From a virus: a stretch of DNA of 27,475 bases. The position numbers and the translations under genes were made by a program. Below the pieces are notes generated by a model. It searched no databases. It was not told the origin of the DNA and was given only the letters and a program-made list of their open reading frames with translations. Each line of letters begins with the position of its first letter. Position 1 is the first letter of the stretch. Below are positions 14,746 to 20,750 of this stretch, one piece after another. Where the stretch lies: the IMG/VR virus record IMGVR_UViG_3300037070_003533, positions 1 through 27,475 of that record; one strand, 5' to 3'.

Positions 14746-14779
14746 TGGATAGTGCTCGAAATATTGGCCGATCCCGGCT

Positions 14780-14912
14780 GAGTTATCAAGAGAGATCTTT
14801 ACTTACCATAATTGACATATCGAAATTTCTTTGCTTTTTCGATGTGTGATCCTCGATAACTCGAATTCGGCGGTTAATTTCGATATACCGATCATTTTAC
14901 TTACCATAATTG
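14780..14912. promoter_or_regulatory. Nested repeats in nuclease-organiser intergenic region
   Basis: TTTACTTACCATAATTG is present twice as a perfect 17-bp direct repeat (14798-14814 and 14896-14912). Between them a perfect 11-bp inverted repeat (ATATCGAAATT at 14817-14827, AATTTCGATAT at 14876-14886) and an 8-bp one (GAGTTATC at 14780-14787, GATAACTC at 14855-14862) interleave. No convincing gene lies here; only a 34-codon frame reads leftward. The second direct repeat abuts the nuclease stop. It is probably a control region for the leftward replication genes or part of the origin. Confidence 0.5.
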
Positions 14913-15248
14913 TCAGGCAGCAGGTCTAAGCTGGTTAAATACTTGAACGGCATCGGTTACAGACCGAATTATGTAATAGCGACCACCTAATTTTTGAACG
15001 CGTTCTTGAAATTGACGTTGCTCGAAAGTTTGGCGGGCATCGCCGGTTTTACATTCTAGGCAGAGCATTACCCCGTCTGAGCTCATGCCAATGAAATCAG
15101 ATGAGCCCTTAAGTCCGAACTTGACAAAGCGTTTGCCGTCTAGCATCCCGGCGCCGGTATTGTTGACCCATATGAAGACGTGCGGGGTTAGCATCGCTAG
15201 CTTTTCAACCGCTCTGATTAACTCTGTATGTGGGTTAACGCGTTTCAC
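14913..15248 (-). CDS. VRR-NUC domain nuclease
   Basis: About 111 residues from a GTG at 15248 (GGCGGG lies about 9 bases before it). An ATG at 15287 would add 13 residues but would lie across the TTGTATACAA operator and the divergent leader. The VRR-NUC fold (PD-(D/E)xK superfamily) is marked by PHTELIRAVEKL, NNTGAGM, GLKGSSDFIGM (catalytic Asp), LCLECKTGDAR (ExK) and EQRQFQERV (Gln). Stand-alone phage VRR-NUCs act on branched or nicked DNA in replication and recombination. First gene of the leftward replication operon, divergent from the RHH gene. Confidence 0.8.
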   Translation of the reverse strand: MKRVNPHTELIRAVEKLAMLTPHVFIWVNNTGAGMLDGKRFVKFGLKGSSDFIGMSSDGVMLCLECKTGDARQTFEQRQFQERVQKLGGRYYIIRSVTDAVQVFNQLRPAA

Positions 15249-15268
15249 TTTATTTTCCCGCCAGAGTT

Positions 15269-15278
15269 TTGTATACAA
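15269..15278. promoter_or_regulatory. TTGTATACAA palindrome in divergent control region
   Basis: A perfect 10-bp palindrome between the divergent VRR-NUC and RHH genes, 27 bases before the RHH start. It contains TATACA/TACAAT, which can serve as a -10, though the base 17 upstream (TTTATT) is a poor -35. It is identical to copies at 10150 and 15941, which suggests a shared operator, probably for the adjacent RHH protein. Confidence 0.55.
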
Positions 15279-15281
15279 TCC

Positions 15282-15300
15282 CCTCATCTAAAGATTGAGG
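15282..15300 (+). promoter_or_regulatory. CCTCA/TGAGG leader hairpin covering RHH Shine-Dalgarno
   Basis: CCTCA (15282-15286) pairs with TGAGG (15296-15300). Two or three inner pairs with a bulged T extend the stem. GAGG of the second arm is the ribosome site, 5 bases before the GTG at 15306. The same element precedes the genes at 15979 and 20475. Confidence 0.5.
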
Positions 15301-15305
15301 TCGAT

Positions 15306-15476
15306 GTGAAATATAAAACTGTCGTGCATGCTAGAATAGAGCGTAAGACACTCGCTCAAATCGAAGCAATAGCAAAAGCGCGAAAGCTAAAGATTAGCTC
15401 TGTTGTTCGCGAATTAGTTGAACAAGCCCTAGAAGGATTAAGGCCCAATGTCAGAAAAGAAGCTAAGCCTACCTAG
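15306..15476 (+). CDS. Ribbon-helix-helix (Arc/CopG-type) transcriptional repressor
   Basis: A 56-residue protein from a GTG at 15306 with GAGG 5 bases upstream. The frame is open further upstream but crosses the operator region. MKYKTVVHARIERKTLAQIE, then AIAKARKLKISSVVRELVEQ, gives the N-terminal beta-strand, helix A and helix B of the RHH fold; a short basic tail follows. Such dimers bind tandem short palindromes about a turn apart, like the paired boxes at 15931-15950. It overlaps the lysozyme start by 29 bases. It probably represses the divergent promoters; target inferred. Confidence 0.75.
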   Translation: MKYKTVVHARIERKTLAQIEAIAKARKLKISSVVRELVEQALEGLRPNVRKEAKPT

Positions 15477-15924
15477 TGTTCCGCCGTTCTGCCTTGATCT
15501 AATCAAGAAATGGGAATCCTTTAAATCTGCGCCCTATCTATGTTCAGCCGGTTATCCGACGATTGGCTACGGGTTTAGGTATTATGCTGACGGTTCACCC
15601 GTTCGAATGAAAGATCCTGATATTGGGATTGATACTGCGGATTATATTCTGATGGTTCTGGTTTCCCACTTTTGGGACTACGTCGATAGCCTGGTTAAGC
15701 CGCCGCTTAACGATAACCAAATGGCAGCTTTAACCTCGTTCGCCTATAACGTGGGGTCTGATAATTTACGTAAATCGACCCTTCTTAAGCTTGTTAATAT
15801 ATTGCCGGAAAATCCCAAAATTAGAGACGAGTTCGCTCGCTGGAATAAAGCTGGCGGGAATACCGTGCGGGGCTTGACTAACCGCCGCATTGAAGAAGCC
15901 AACCTCTACTTCAAAAAGCCTTGA
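15448..15924 (+). CDS. T4-type lysozyme / endolysin (GH24)
   Basis: A 158-residue protein. CLDLIKKWESFKSAPYLCSA gives the catalytic Glu (in WESF, about residue 22), followed by GYPTIGYGF with the usual Thr. Later it has LNDNQMAALTSFAYNVGS, the STLLKL helix and FARWNKAGG...GLTNRRIEEANLY. It cleaves peptidoglycan glycan strands. There is no signal-arrest helix at the N-terminus, so a holin is needed. AAGG lies before the ATG. It is unusual to find it behind the RHH repressor gene in a rightward, early-type operon and not with the late genes. Confidence 0.9.
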   Translation: MSEKKLSLPSVPPFCLDLIKKWESFKSAPYLCSAGYPTIGYGFRYYADGSPVRMKDPDIGIDTADYILMVLVSHFWDYVDSLVKPPLNDNQMAALTSFAYNVGSDNLRKSTLLKLVNILPENPKIRDEFARWNKAGGNTVRGLTNRRIEEANLYFKKP

Positions 15925-15950
15925 GTTTCCTCGTATACAATTGTATACAA
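15921..15950 (+). promoter_or_regulatory. Promoter overlapped by tandem TTGTATACAA boxes
   Basis: TTGAGT (15921-15926), a 17-base spacer and TATACA (15944-15949) make a sigma70-like promoter. The boxes TCGTATACAA (15931-15940) and TTGTATACAA (15941-15950) lie end to end, one helical turn apart, over the spacer and the -10. This is the geometry expected of a repressor that blocks RNA polymerase. It would drive the HTH gene at 15979 and the genes after it. Confidence 0.6.
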
Positions 15951-15971
15951 CCTCAAATAATTATTTTGAGG
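15951..15971 (+). promoter_or_regulatory. CCTCAAA/TTTGAGG leader hairpin covering a Shine-Dalgarno
   Basis: A perfect 7-bp stem with a 7-base loop. GAGG of the 3' arm is the ribosome site, 7 bases before the ATG at 15979. There is no T-tract, so it is not a terminator for the lysozyme gene. It matches the arrangement at 15282-15300. Confidence 0.5.
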
Positions 15972-15978
15972 CTGGTAA

Positions 15979-16224
15979 ATGCAAGAGGACTGGAAAGACC
16001 TACCCCTATATAGAGCAGCGTTAAAATATAAAGTTACAGCGCGCACTATCCAACGTTGGCGCAAACGGGGATTTAGACCCGAACGACAAAACTACTCCGA
16101 AGATTTTAAACAATTTGCTTTAAGCGAGGCGAAAGCGATCGGGGCTATTCCGACGTGTAAAAAATTAGGTATAGCGAAAGACACTATTTATAACTGGATT
16201 AGAGAAAAAAGAGGGGGCGGATAA
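15979..16224 (+). CDS. Helix-turn-helix DNA-binding protein
   Basis: An 81-residue protein with two HTH-like parts. The first is ALKYKVTARTIQRWRKRGFR (about 14-33). The second resembles the transposase/Brinker-type HTH: NYSEDFKQFALSEAKAIGAI, then CKKLGIAKDTIYNWIREKRG (about 60-79). It is the first gene behind the boxed promoter, and its stop shares one base with the RecT-like ATG. Likely a regulator or DNA-replication accessory. Confidence 0.7.
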   Translation: MQEDWKDLPLYRAALKYKVTARTIQRWRKRGFRPERQNYSEDFKQFALSEAKAIGAIPTCKKLGIAKDTIYNWIREKRGGG

Positions 16225-16964
16225 TGGCAGATGAGCAACAATCGGTAGTAGTAAAACAGCCTTTAAGCGACTGGGATATTCTGCGGCACCAAGCCGACAC
16301 TTTGGTTAAGTCGGGATTTTTACCGACTGCGATTAATACATGGCAAAAAGCTACGGCGATGATCATGTACGGTAAAGAACTTGGTATGGGTCCTATGGAG
16401 TCAATCCAATCGATTGACGTGATCCAGGGTAAGCCGACTCAGAAACCACAGTCAATGAAAGCAATGGTCCACAAGAAACTGCCAGGTGCGGTATTTCGCG
16501 TTGTTAAGAGTGACGATAAATCCTGTGAGATTGAAGCCGCAAGACCCGGCGATACAGTTACCAAGTTTATTTTCACGATCGAGGACGCCGCACGCCTTGG
16601 TTTGACAAATAAAGATAACTGGAAAAAACAACCCAAAGTAATGCTGCAATGGCGCTGTATCGGTCACGTTGCAAGAACCGTGTTTCCTGATTGTCTATCT
16701 GGGGTTTCCTATACTCCCGAGGAGATGGGCGCTGAAGTTGACGATGAGCACAATATTATTGAAGTGAAACCAGAGCCGAAAACCCCAACGCCGGAGGTTG
16801 TAAAAAGTGAACCAACAATTAGTGAATCGGTTAGTCAAGGAAGCAGTGGAGATAGCCCACAAGAGGCTCAACCCGCAGGACGAATTAGATCAAGAATACG
16901 GGCCTTGGATGAAACTAGTTCCGGACCCGCGACCGGTCTATTTAAAGCCGACGAAACCAAGTGA
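16224..16964 (+). CDS. RecT-like single-strand annealing protein
   Basis: A 246-residue protein. The segment LRHQADTLVKSGFLPTAINT, then KATAMIMYGKELGMGPMESI and QSIDVIQGKPTQKPQSMKAM (about 15-80), is the conserved start of a phage RecT-like family. It continues through WKKQPKVMLQWRCIGHVART (about 132-151) and YTPEEMGAEV. The C-terminal 60 residues are low-complexity Pro/Ser/Glu. It would anneal complementary single strands during recombination-dependent replication. No partner exonuclease is adjacent in this operon. Confidence 0.72.
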   Translation: MADEQQSVVVKQPLSDWDILRHQADTLVKSGFLPTAINTWQKATAMIMYGKELGMGPMESIQSIDVIQGKPTQKPQSMKAMVHKKLPGAVFRVVKSDDKSCEIEAARPGDTVTKFIFTIEDAARLGLTNKDNWKKQPKVMLQWRCIGHVARTVFPDCLSGVSYTPEEMGAEVDDEHNIIEVKPEPKTPTPEVVKSEPTISESVSQGSSGDSPQEAQPAGRIRSRIRALDETSSGPATGLFKADETK

Positions 16965-17007
16965 CGATGACCGTCACGCTTTATATTTGTATCTAGGTTA
17001 TTGGTGA
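16807..17007 (+). CDS. Possible overlapping gene in the RecT tail
   Basis: A 66-codon frame from a GTG at 16807 that overlaps the last 158 bases of the RecT-like gene in another frame. GGAGG lies 9 bases before the GTG, and the protein (MNQQLVNRLVKEAVEIAHKR ... RHALYLYLGYW) has natural composition. The overlapped part of RecT is only a low-complexity tail, which could tolerate overprinting. Function unknown. Confidence 0.45.
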   Translation: MNQQLVNRLVKEAVEIAHKRLNPQDELDQEYGPWMKLVPDPRPVYLKPTKPSDDDRHALYLYLGYW

Positions 17008-17014
17008 ACAAAAT

Positions 17015-17191
17015 ATGGACTACGTTTTTATTTATTTTTCAATTGGTTTTGTTTTGGGAATACACGCCCTCGTTGGAAGGTCTCAGGACACGACGCCAGA
17101 CTTACCAGCCCCAATATGGTACTTCACCGTGAATGTCTTTCTATGGCCCGCAATATTATCCGTATGCATATTAAAGATGCTTAGGAGTTAA
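17015..17191 (+). CDS. 58-residue membrane protein, two hydrophobic segments
   Basis: Frame from ATG 17015 to TAA 17189-17191, MDYVFIYFSIGFVLGIHALV at the start and WYFTVNVFLWPAILSVCILK near the end, so two likely transmembrane segments with a short polar link. It sits in the rightward operon with one base before the next ATG, and AGGAG of the next gene lies in its 3' end. A small holin-like protein is possible given the lysozyme upstream; unproven. Confidence 0.55.
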   Translation: MDYVFIYFSIGFVLGIHALVGRSQDTTPDLPAPIWYFTVNVFLWPAILSVCILKMLRS

Positions 17192-17192
17192 A

Positions 17193-17471
17193 ATGTTTAA
17201 CGACGAATTTCATTACATGCCGACCGGTGTTAACGAGATCGAGGCGAGCCTCAGCTATCTAAACGAGAAATCTGCGGCTATTGGTAAACTACTTGATGCG
17301 ATGCATCGTTTTGCGAGCGATATCGATCGGTGGGGTATCGAGCATACTAAGTTTTACACGCTGCACACTCATCTCTGTGAGGAGCTTTTACTCGTCGAAA
17401 CTGACCGCGCTATCTGCGAACAGGATTTGAAAAAAGAAGTTATTCGCGCAAGTGAAACTATCTACCAATGA
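17193..17471 (+). CDS. Hypothetical early-operon protein
   Basis: A 92-residue helical protein starting MFNDEFHYMPTGVNEIEASL, with AGGAG 6 bases before the ATG. Acidic with several His residues; no domain recognised. Its stop overlaps the next ATG (ATGA). Confidence 0.6.
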   Translation: MFNDEFHYMPTGVNEIEASLSYLNEKSAAIGKLLDAMHRFASDIDRWGIEHTKFYTLHTHLCEELLLVETDRAICEQDLKKEVIRASETIYQ

Positions 17472-17638
17472 TCACCATTACTTTACCGCTAATGAAATTG
17501 TGGTTTTGGCTATTAGCTGTTGCAAGCGTGGTCGTGGCACTTGTTTCAATTGCGTTTATCCTAGACGCCCTGACTTTACGTAAACGATTAATCCAAAATA
17601 TCGATAACTGGCAAAAACAGAAGGATCATTTTAGATGA
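17468..17638 (+). CDS. 56-residue single-pass membrane protein
   Basis: Frame from ATG 17468, starting MITITLPLMKLWFWLLAVAS. One long hydrophobic helix lies at about 11-35, followed by a basic, amphipathic tail (RKRLIQNIDNWQKQKDHF). It overlaps both neighbours by ATGA, which is strong evidence for translation. Lysis accessory or membrane anchor possible. Confidence 0.6.
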   Translation: MITITLPLMKLWFWLLAVASVVVALVSIAFILDALTLRKRLIQNIDNWQKQKDHFR

Positions 17639-18246
17639 GTGATGCGACCCTAGAAAAAACCAAGAAAAAAGAAGTCGGCGTATTATCTAGTTTTCAACTT
17701 GATTTAATAGATCAATGTGTAAGCCGCTTATCACAGATAATTCAGGATGCTGATGAGTTTCGAAACTTGATTGCTACCGAAATAATTAATCTGAAAGCCG
17801 AGTGTTTTGGCGGTCATTTTGATCTACGCGGGTATGAAGAAAGGTTTTTACTATTTCACATATCGGACAAAATTGGTTTTTCGGTTCAAACTTTAAGAAA
17901 TTGGATTGCGGTTCTTTTGTCGGTGGATGGTGCGGATATTTTAGGTTACGACGAACTTGGTTTTGGTGAAAAGCTTGCCGTTGTTAGGGACATCAGACAA
18001 AACAAGAAAAAAGCTACTGAGGCAATAAAAGATCATTACGCCGATAAGTCTGACCCTGTTAAGAAAAAGATTTTTTATTTAGAGCGATATCTCGGACAAT
18101 CCCTATCGACCGCACGAAGTCTAGAGGAACTTTCTTTTAAGCCTACCGCTCATCAAAAAGAAATCATTGACTCATTTAAAGTTAAGCTGAAATTGACCTT
18201 GGATTTAATCGAAAGAATCGGAACCTCATCAATAGGAAACGGATAA
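17635..18246 (+). CDS. Hypothetical protein, possible DNA-binding
   Basis: A 203-residue, mostly helical, Lys-rich protein. The central ISDKIGFSVQTLRNWIAVLL (about 78-97) reads like an HTH with its recognition helix. Helices with Lys/Glu continue to the end. ATGA overlap with the gene before. No family recognised; role in early replication or regulation possible. Confidence 0.65.
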   Translation: MSDATLEKTKKKEVGVLSSFQLDLIDQCVSRLSQIIQDADEFRNLIATEIINLKAECFGGHFDLRGYEERFLLFHISDKIGFSVQTLRNWIAVLLSVDGADILGYDELGFGEKLAVVRDIRQNKKKATEAIKDHYADKSDPVKKKIFYLERYLGQSLSTARSLEELSFKPTAHQKEIIDSFKVKLKLTLDLIERIGTSSIGNG

Positions 18247-18468
18247 ATGAACCTAAACGAACTAGCAGTTGAAATATCCAAATTAGAGGCGGGAAAAAAG
18301 AATCTCTCTATTGCCCAAATCAAAGAGGTAGTGAAATGCCTATCCTCGATCATGTTCAAGAACGACATTGAATTGCTCGAGGGGCCGCTGCCGCCAACGA
18401 AAACCCTCTTCTGGAAGCTTATGCTCAACGGCGCTAAGCAGATAAATAAGAAGAAGAAAACGAGATGA
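18247..18468 (+). CDS. Hypothetical small phage protein
   Basis: A 73-residue protein, MNLNELAVEISKLEAGKKNL then SIAQIKEVVKCLSSIMF. Short phage proteins with LSIAQI-(x)-EV-(x)-KCL are common in early regions and have no known role. The tail is very basic (NKKKKTR). It starts at the base after the upstream stop. Confidence 0.6.
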   Translation: MNLNELAVEISKLEAGKKNLSIAQIKEVVKCLSSIMFKNDIELLEGPLPPTKTLFWKLMLNGAKQINKKKKTR

Positions 18469-18701
18469 CCGAACAAAAAATTGTTTATGTAACGGAAGAA
18501 TTTGGCCAATATCACAATTTCTTTTTTACACCCGGCAGTATCGGTTCTCTCTCGAATTATATCGAAGATGGTTGGGTTGTGAAGTTTATAAAAGACGGCG
18601 GCAATAAGGCCTGCATTCTTTTGGAGAGAGAATCGGTGGACGAGGATGAAACGGACTTCGAAGCATACGAAAGAATGCGCAGTGAAAATGAATGGAAATG
18701 A
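18465..18701 (+). CDS. Hypothetical early-operon protein
   Basis: A 78-residue alpha/beta protein starting MTEQKIVYVTEEFGQYHNFF, with an acidic C-terminus (SVDEDETDFEAYERM). ATGA overlap at both ends shows it belongs to the coupled chain. Starts with the recurrent ATGACCGAAC seam. No domain recognised. Confidence 0.6.
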   Translation: MTEQKIVYVTEEFGQYHNFFFTPGSIGSLSNYIEDGWVVKFIKDGGNKACILLERESVDEDETDFEAYERMRSENEWK

Positions 18702-18997
18702 CCGAACCTAAAAACAACATCGAGCGACTTGAACTCCTTGAGGCATTATTAAAGGCGGTATCATGTTTTCGACCGTGGATGGGTCCGAGAATGAGGGATG
18801 ATGAAAAGATAACGGTTCACTTTAGTGGTCGCGAATACATGGCATTGAACGACGCTATTAGTAGGCTGCAATCCCCCGCCGTCACGATAACGAAAGAGCA
18901 GTTTTGGGAGGCATATGGATTTGCAACCGATAGAATTTTTGCTGACCAAAGCACAAAATGTATTGTTAACAGGATGGCCGAAAGGTTAGGGCTGTAA
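18698..18997 (+). CDS. Hypothetical early-operon protein
   Basis: About 99 residues from ATG 18698, chosen over the in-frame ATG at 18692 because it gives the ATGA overlap and the ATGACCGAAC start used by neighbours. Starts MTEPKNNIERLELLEALLKA and is helical with a C-terminal KCIVNRMAERLGL. No domain recognised. Confidence 0.55.
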   Translation: MTEPKNNIERLELLEALLKAVSCFRPWMGPRMRDDEKITVHFSGREYMALNDAISRLQSPAVTITKEQFWEAYGFATDRIFADQSTKCIVNRMAERLGL

Positions 18998-19441
18998 ATG
19001 AAAAAAGCGTGGCGATACCAAAGACACGGCAAGAGAAAGTCTAGAGAATATATGATTTGGATTGGCATGCGTAGCCGGTGTAACAACCCGAAAAGGCCAG
19101 AATGGCGAAACTACGGAGCCAAAGGAATAACCGTTTCGGATGAGTGGAGTTTTTTTTCCAACTTCATTAACGATATGGGCCCGGCACCGAGCCCGAAACA
19201 CTCCTTAGACAGGATTGACTATCTAAAGGGCTACTCTAAAGAAAACTGTAGATGGGCGTCATCCAGCGCGCAGTCAAGAAACACGAGTCGAAACAAATGG
19301 TACACCATCGATGGTGAAACGCTTTGCCTAACGGATTGGTGCAAAAGATTCGGTCTGTGTCGTGAAACCGCCTATTACAGATTAAAACGTGGGTGGTCAG
19401 TAGCTGAAGCTATTACATTGCCGAGCGGAGCAAAAAGATGA
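18998..19441 (+). CDS. HNH/AP2-like homing-endonuclease-type protein
   Basis: A 147-residue protein with a pattern widespread in free-standing phage endonuclease-like genes: YMIWIGMRSRCNNPKRPEWR, NYGAKGITVSDEW, SLDRIDYLKGYSKENCRWAS and SSAQSRNTSRN. It then has a C-terminal HTH-like part, LCLTDWCKRFGLCRETAYYR, followed by LKRGWSVAEAI. The SLDRID...NCRWA block is characteristic, but catalytic assignment is uncertain. Its basic composition fits DNA binding. Such genes often move independently between phages. Confidence 0.65.
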   Translation: MKKAWRYQRHGKRKSREYMIWIGMRSRCNNPKRPEWRNYGAKGITVSDEWSFFSNFINDMGPAPSPKHSLDRIDYLKGYSKENCRWASSSAQSRNTSRNKWYTIDGETLCLTDWCKRFGLCRETAYYRLKRGWSVAEAITLPSGAKR

Positions 19442-19695
19442 CTAACCAAGAACGATTAAATAAACTCGCGGGAATAAAAAAGCATCTTGTAGAAGATCCT
19501 GACGAGTACGGGGGGTATGCACGGGAAGCAATTAATTATCTTATCTCCCGCGTCGAAGCGCTTGAAGCTATCAGGCTCGCGGCTGAGAAAGTCGAATACA
19601 TGCTTAATATCGAGGACGGTTATGAGGGCTATGTTGACACTGATACCGCAGCAGAATTAGCCGAAGCGTTAGCCGCAGCATCGGAGCAAACATGA
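19438..19695 (+). CDS. Hypothetical helical protein
   Basis: An 85-residue, acidic, Ala/Glu-rich helical protein starting MTNQERLNKLAGIKKHLVED and ending in LAEALAAASEQT. Overlaps both neighbours by ATGA. No domain recognised. Confidence 0.6.
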   Translation: MTNQERLNKLAGIKKHLVEDPDEYGGYAREAINYLISRVEALEAIRLAAEKVEYMLNIEDGYEGYVDTDTAAELAEALAAASEQT

Positions 19696-20168
19696 CGCTA
19701 GAAGAGAAGAAAATCGAGATAACAAAAAAGCAGCTCGAAAAGGCATTTAAGATGGCCGCTAATATATACGCTGATCATCTAATTCTATTCGAAACGCTTT
19801 GCAGCGAACTTGGTCTAGTTAACGACTCCAAACCAAGGGAATGCTCAAAGCCAAGAGAATTTAATACCTGGGGTAGTGGCGTGAAGTTCGAGGATATTCT
19901 CAAGCCCGCCTGCGAAGGAGAAAGACAAGTGACGTACGGAGAAAAAAGGGAATGGCTCGCATCAATTAGCAACAATAGGCTTAGTGAAAAATGGGTCAAT
20001 GCCAGCGACAAATTTCTAATCGAAGAACTCGAAAAGGCGTGGCCCGCACTCGAAATATACGCCGACAAAACAAACTATATTCTGGTCGAACGCGATGGTT
20101 TTGATGAACGTTACTCGGATATTCAACTCGAAGGTGGCGAACGCGCTAGAAAGGCGCTTGAGGAATGA
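19692..20168 (+). CDS. Hypothetical protein
   Basis: A 158-residue protein with an N-terminal Lys/Glu helix (EEKKIEITKKQLEKAFKMAA), a middle part with a SKPRECSKPREF duplication, and an alpha/beta C-terminus ending RARKALEE. The codons for its last six residues belong to a 17-bp repeat shared with the end of the next gene. ATGA overlap at both ends. No domain recognised. Confidence 0.6.
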   Translation: MTLEEKKIEITKKQLEKAFKMAANIYADHLILFETLCSELGLVNDSKPRECSKPREFNTWGSGVKFEDILKPACEGERQVTYGEKREWLASISNNRLSEKWVNASDKFLIEELEKAWPALEIYADKTNYILVERDGFDERYSDIQLEGGERARKALEE

Positions 20169-20378
20169 ACCGTTTCAAGCTTCTGAAAAAGAAAAACCCT
20201 GAGCCACCATTGACGAGGTACGGAATGCTTTCAGATGGTTCTTTTCCCGCTCCGGGAACTGAAATCGCGTATCGTTGCGAAGAATGTAACGAACTTTGTT
20301 TAACAAAGGCATCGAAAGCTGCGCGCTGGCCTGCGTTCTGCTCTACTTGTGCAGACAAATATAGAAAGGCGCTTGAGG
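20147..20378 (+). repeat. 17-bp direct repeat at two successive gene ends
   Basis: TAGAAAGGCGCTTGAGG is identical at 20147-20163 and 20362-20378, 215 bases apart. Each copy encodes RKALE at a C-terminus and brings GAGG just before the next ATGA. The zinc-finger gene at 20165-20383 lies between the copies, as if inserted or duplicated by recombination at a translation-start seam. Confidence 0.7.
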
Positions 20379-20383
20379 GATGA
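20165..20383 (+). CDS. Small zinc-finger-like protein
   Basis: A 72-residue protein with RCEECNELC (about 37-45) and FCSTCADKY (about 57-65), four Cys in two CxxC pairs typical of a zinc ribbon. Basic N-terminus (FKLLKKKNPEPP). It ends in RKALEG, the same seam as the gene before. A 10-codon frame (MTEHLYYSAT) follows with an ATGA overlap at 20380; too short to call. Confidence 0.6.
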   Translation: MNRFKLLKKKNPEPPLTRYGMLSDGSFPAPGTEIAYRCEECNELCLTKASKAARWPAFCSTCADKYRKALEG

Positions 20384-20457
20384 CCGAACACCTCTACTAC
20401 TCGGCCACTTAGTCCCATACTAATCTTTAAACTAATATTGTAATATTTACCCATAGT

Positions 20458-20469
20458 CCTCATTTGAGG
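20458..20469 (+). promoter_or_regulatory. CCTCATTTGAGG leader element over a Shine-Dalgarno
   Basis: CCTC and GAGG pair around ATTT. GAGG is the ribosome site, 5 bases before the ATG at 20475. It is the third copy of the CCTCA...TGAGG layout seen at 15282 and 15951. An AT-rich stretch with AATATT-GT-AATATT (20434-20447) lies just upstream and may hold the promoter. Confidence 0.45.
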
Positions 20470-20474
20470 TGCTT

Positions 20475-20750
20475 ATGGGTTCTTTGACACTTGACGAACT
20501 ACGTGCCCTAACGACGGCTTATCGTAAAGAACGAAAGCTAAAACAAACGACTTTGGCGAGGGTGCTTAAGATTAGCCGGTCTTCCCTATCTAGGTTTGAG
20601 CGTGGGGAAAGATGCATGAAGGCTGATGCGCTGAAACGGCTTTGCGAACACCTTGGGACCAAATACGACCCCGAACAACTAAAGATGTCTCTTACTTGTC
20701 CGAACTGCCATCATCGATTTTCTCGTCAAGCCTTGCGCGTTGACCCTTAG
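20475..20750 (+). CDS. XRE-type HTH regulator with C-terminal zinc-ribbon-like CxxC
   Basis: A 91-residue protein. An XRE/Cro HTH spans about residues 8-62: AYRKERKLKQTTLARVLKIS, then RSSLSRFERGERCMKADALK and RLCEHLG. The tail has LTCPNCHHRF, one CxxC with two His, unusual for a Cro-like protein and possibly a small zinc site. It follows an AT-rich gap and probably has its own promoter. It is the last rightward gene, and its 3' end overlaps a convergent gene by 59 bases. Confidence 0.75.
   Translation: MGSLTLDELRALTTAYRKERKLKQTTLARVLKISRSSLSRFERGERCMKADALKRLCEHLGTKYDPEQLKMSLTCPNCHHRFSRQALRVDP

Noticed and set aside
15228-15305. Upstream extension of the RHH frame
   Set aside because: The added residues cross the operator and leader hairpin and do not fit the RHH fold; GTG 15306 has a proper ribosome site.
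15951-15971. Hairpin as lysozyme terminator
   Set aside because: No T-tract follows, and its 3' arm is the next gene's ribosome site.
20380-20412. 10-codon frame MTEHLYYSAT after the zinc-finger gene
   Set aside because: Too short to support as a gene, although its ATGA overlap fits the chain.
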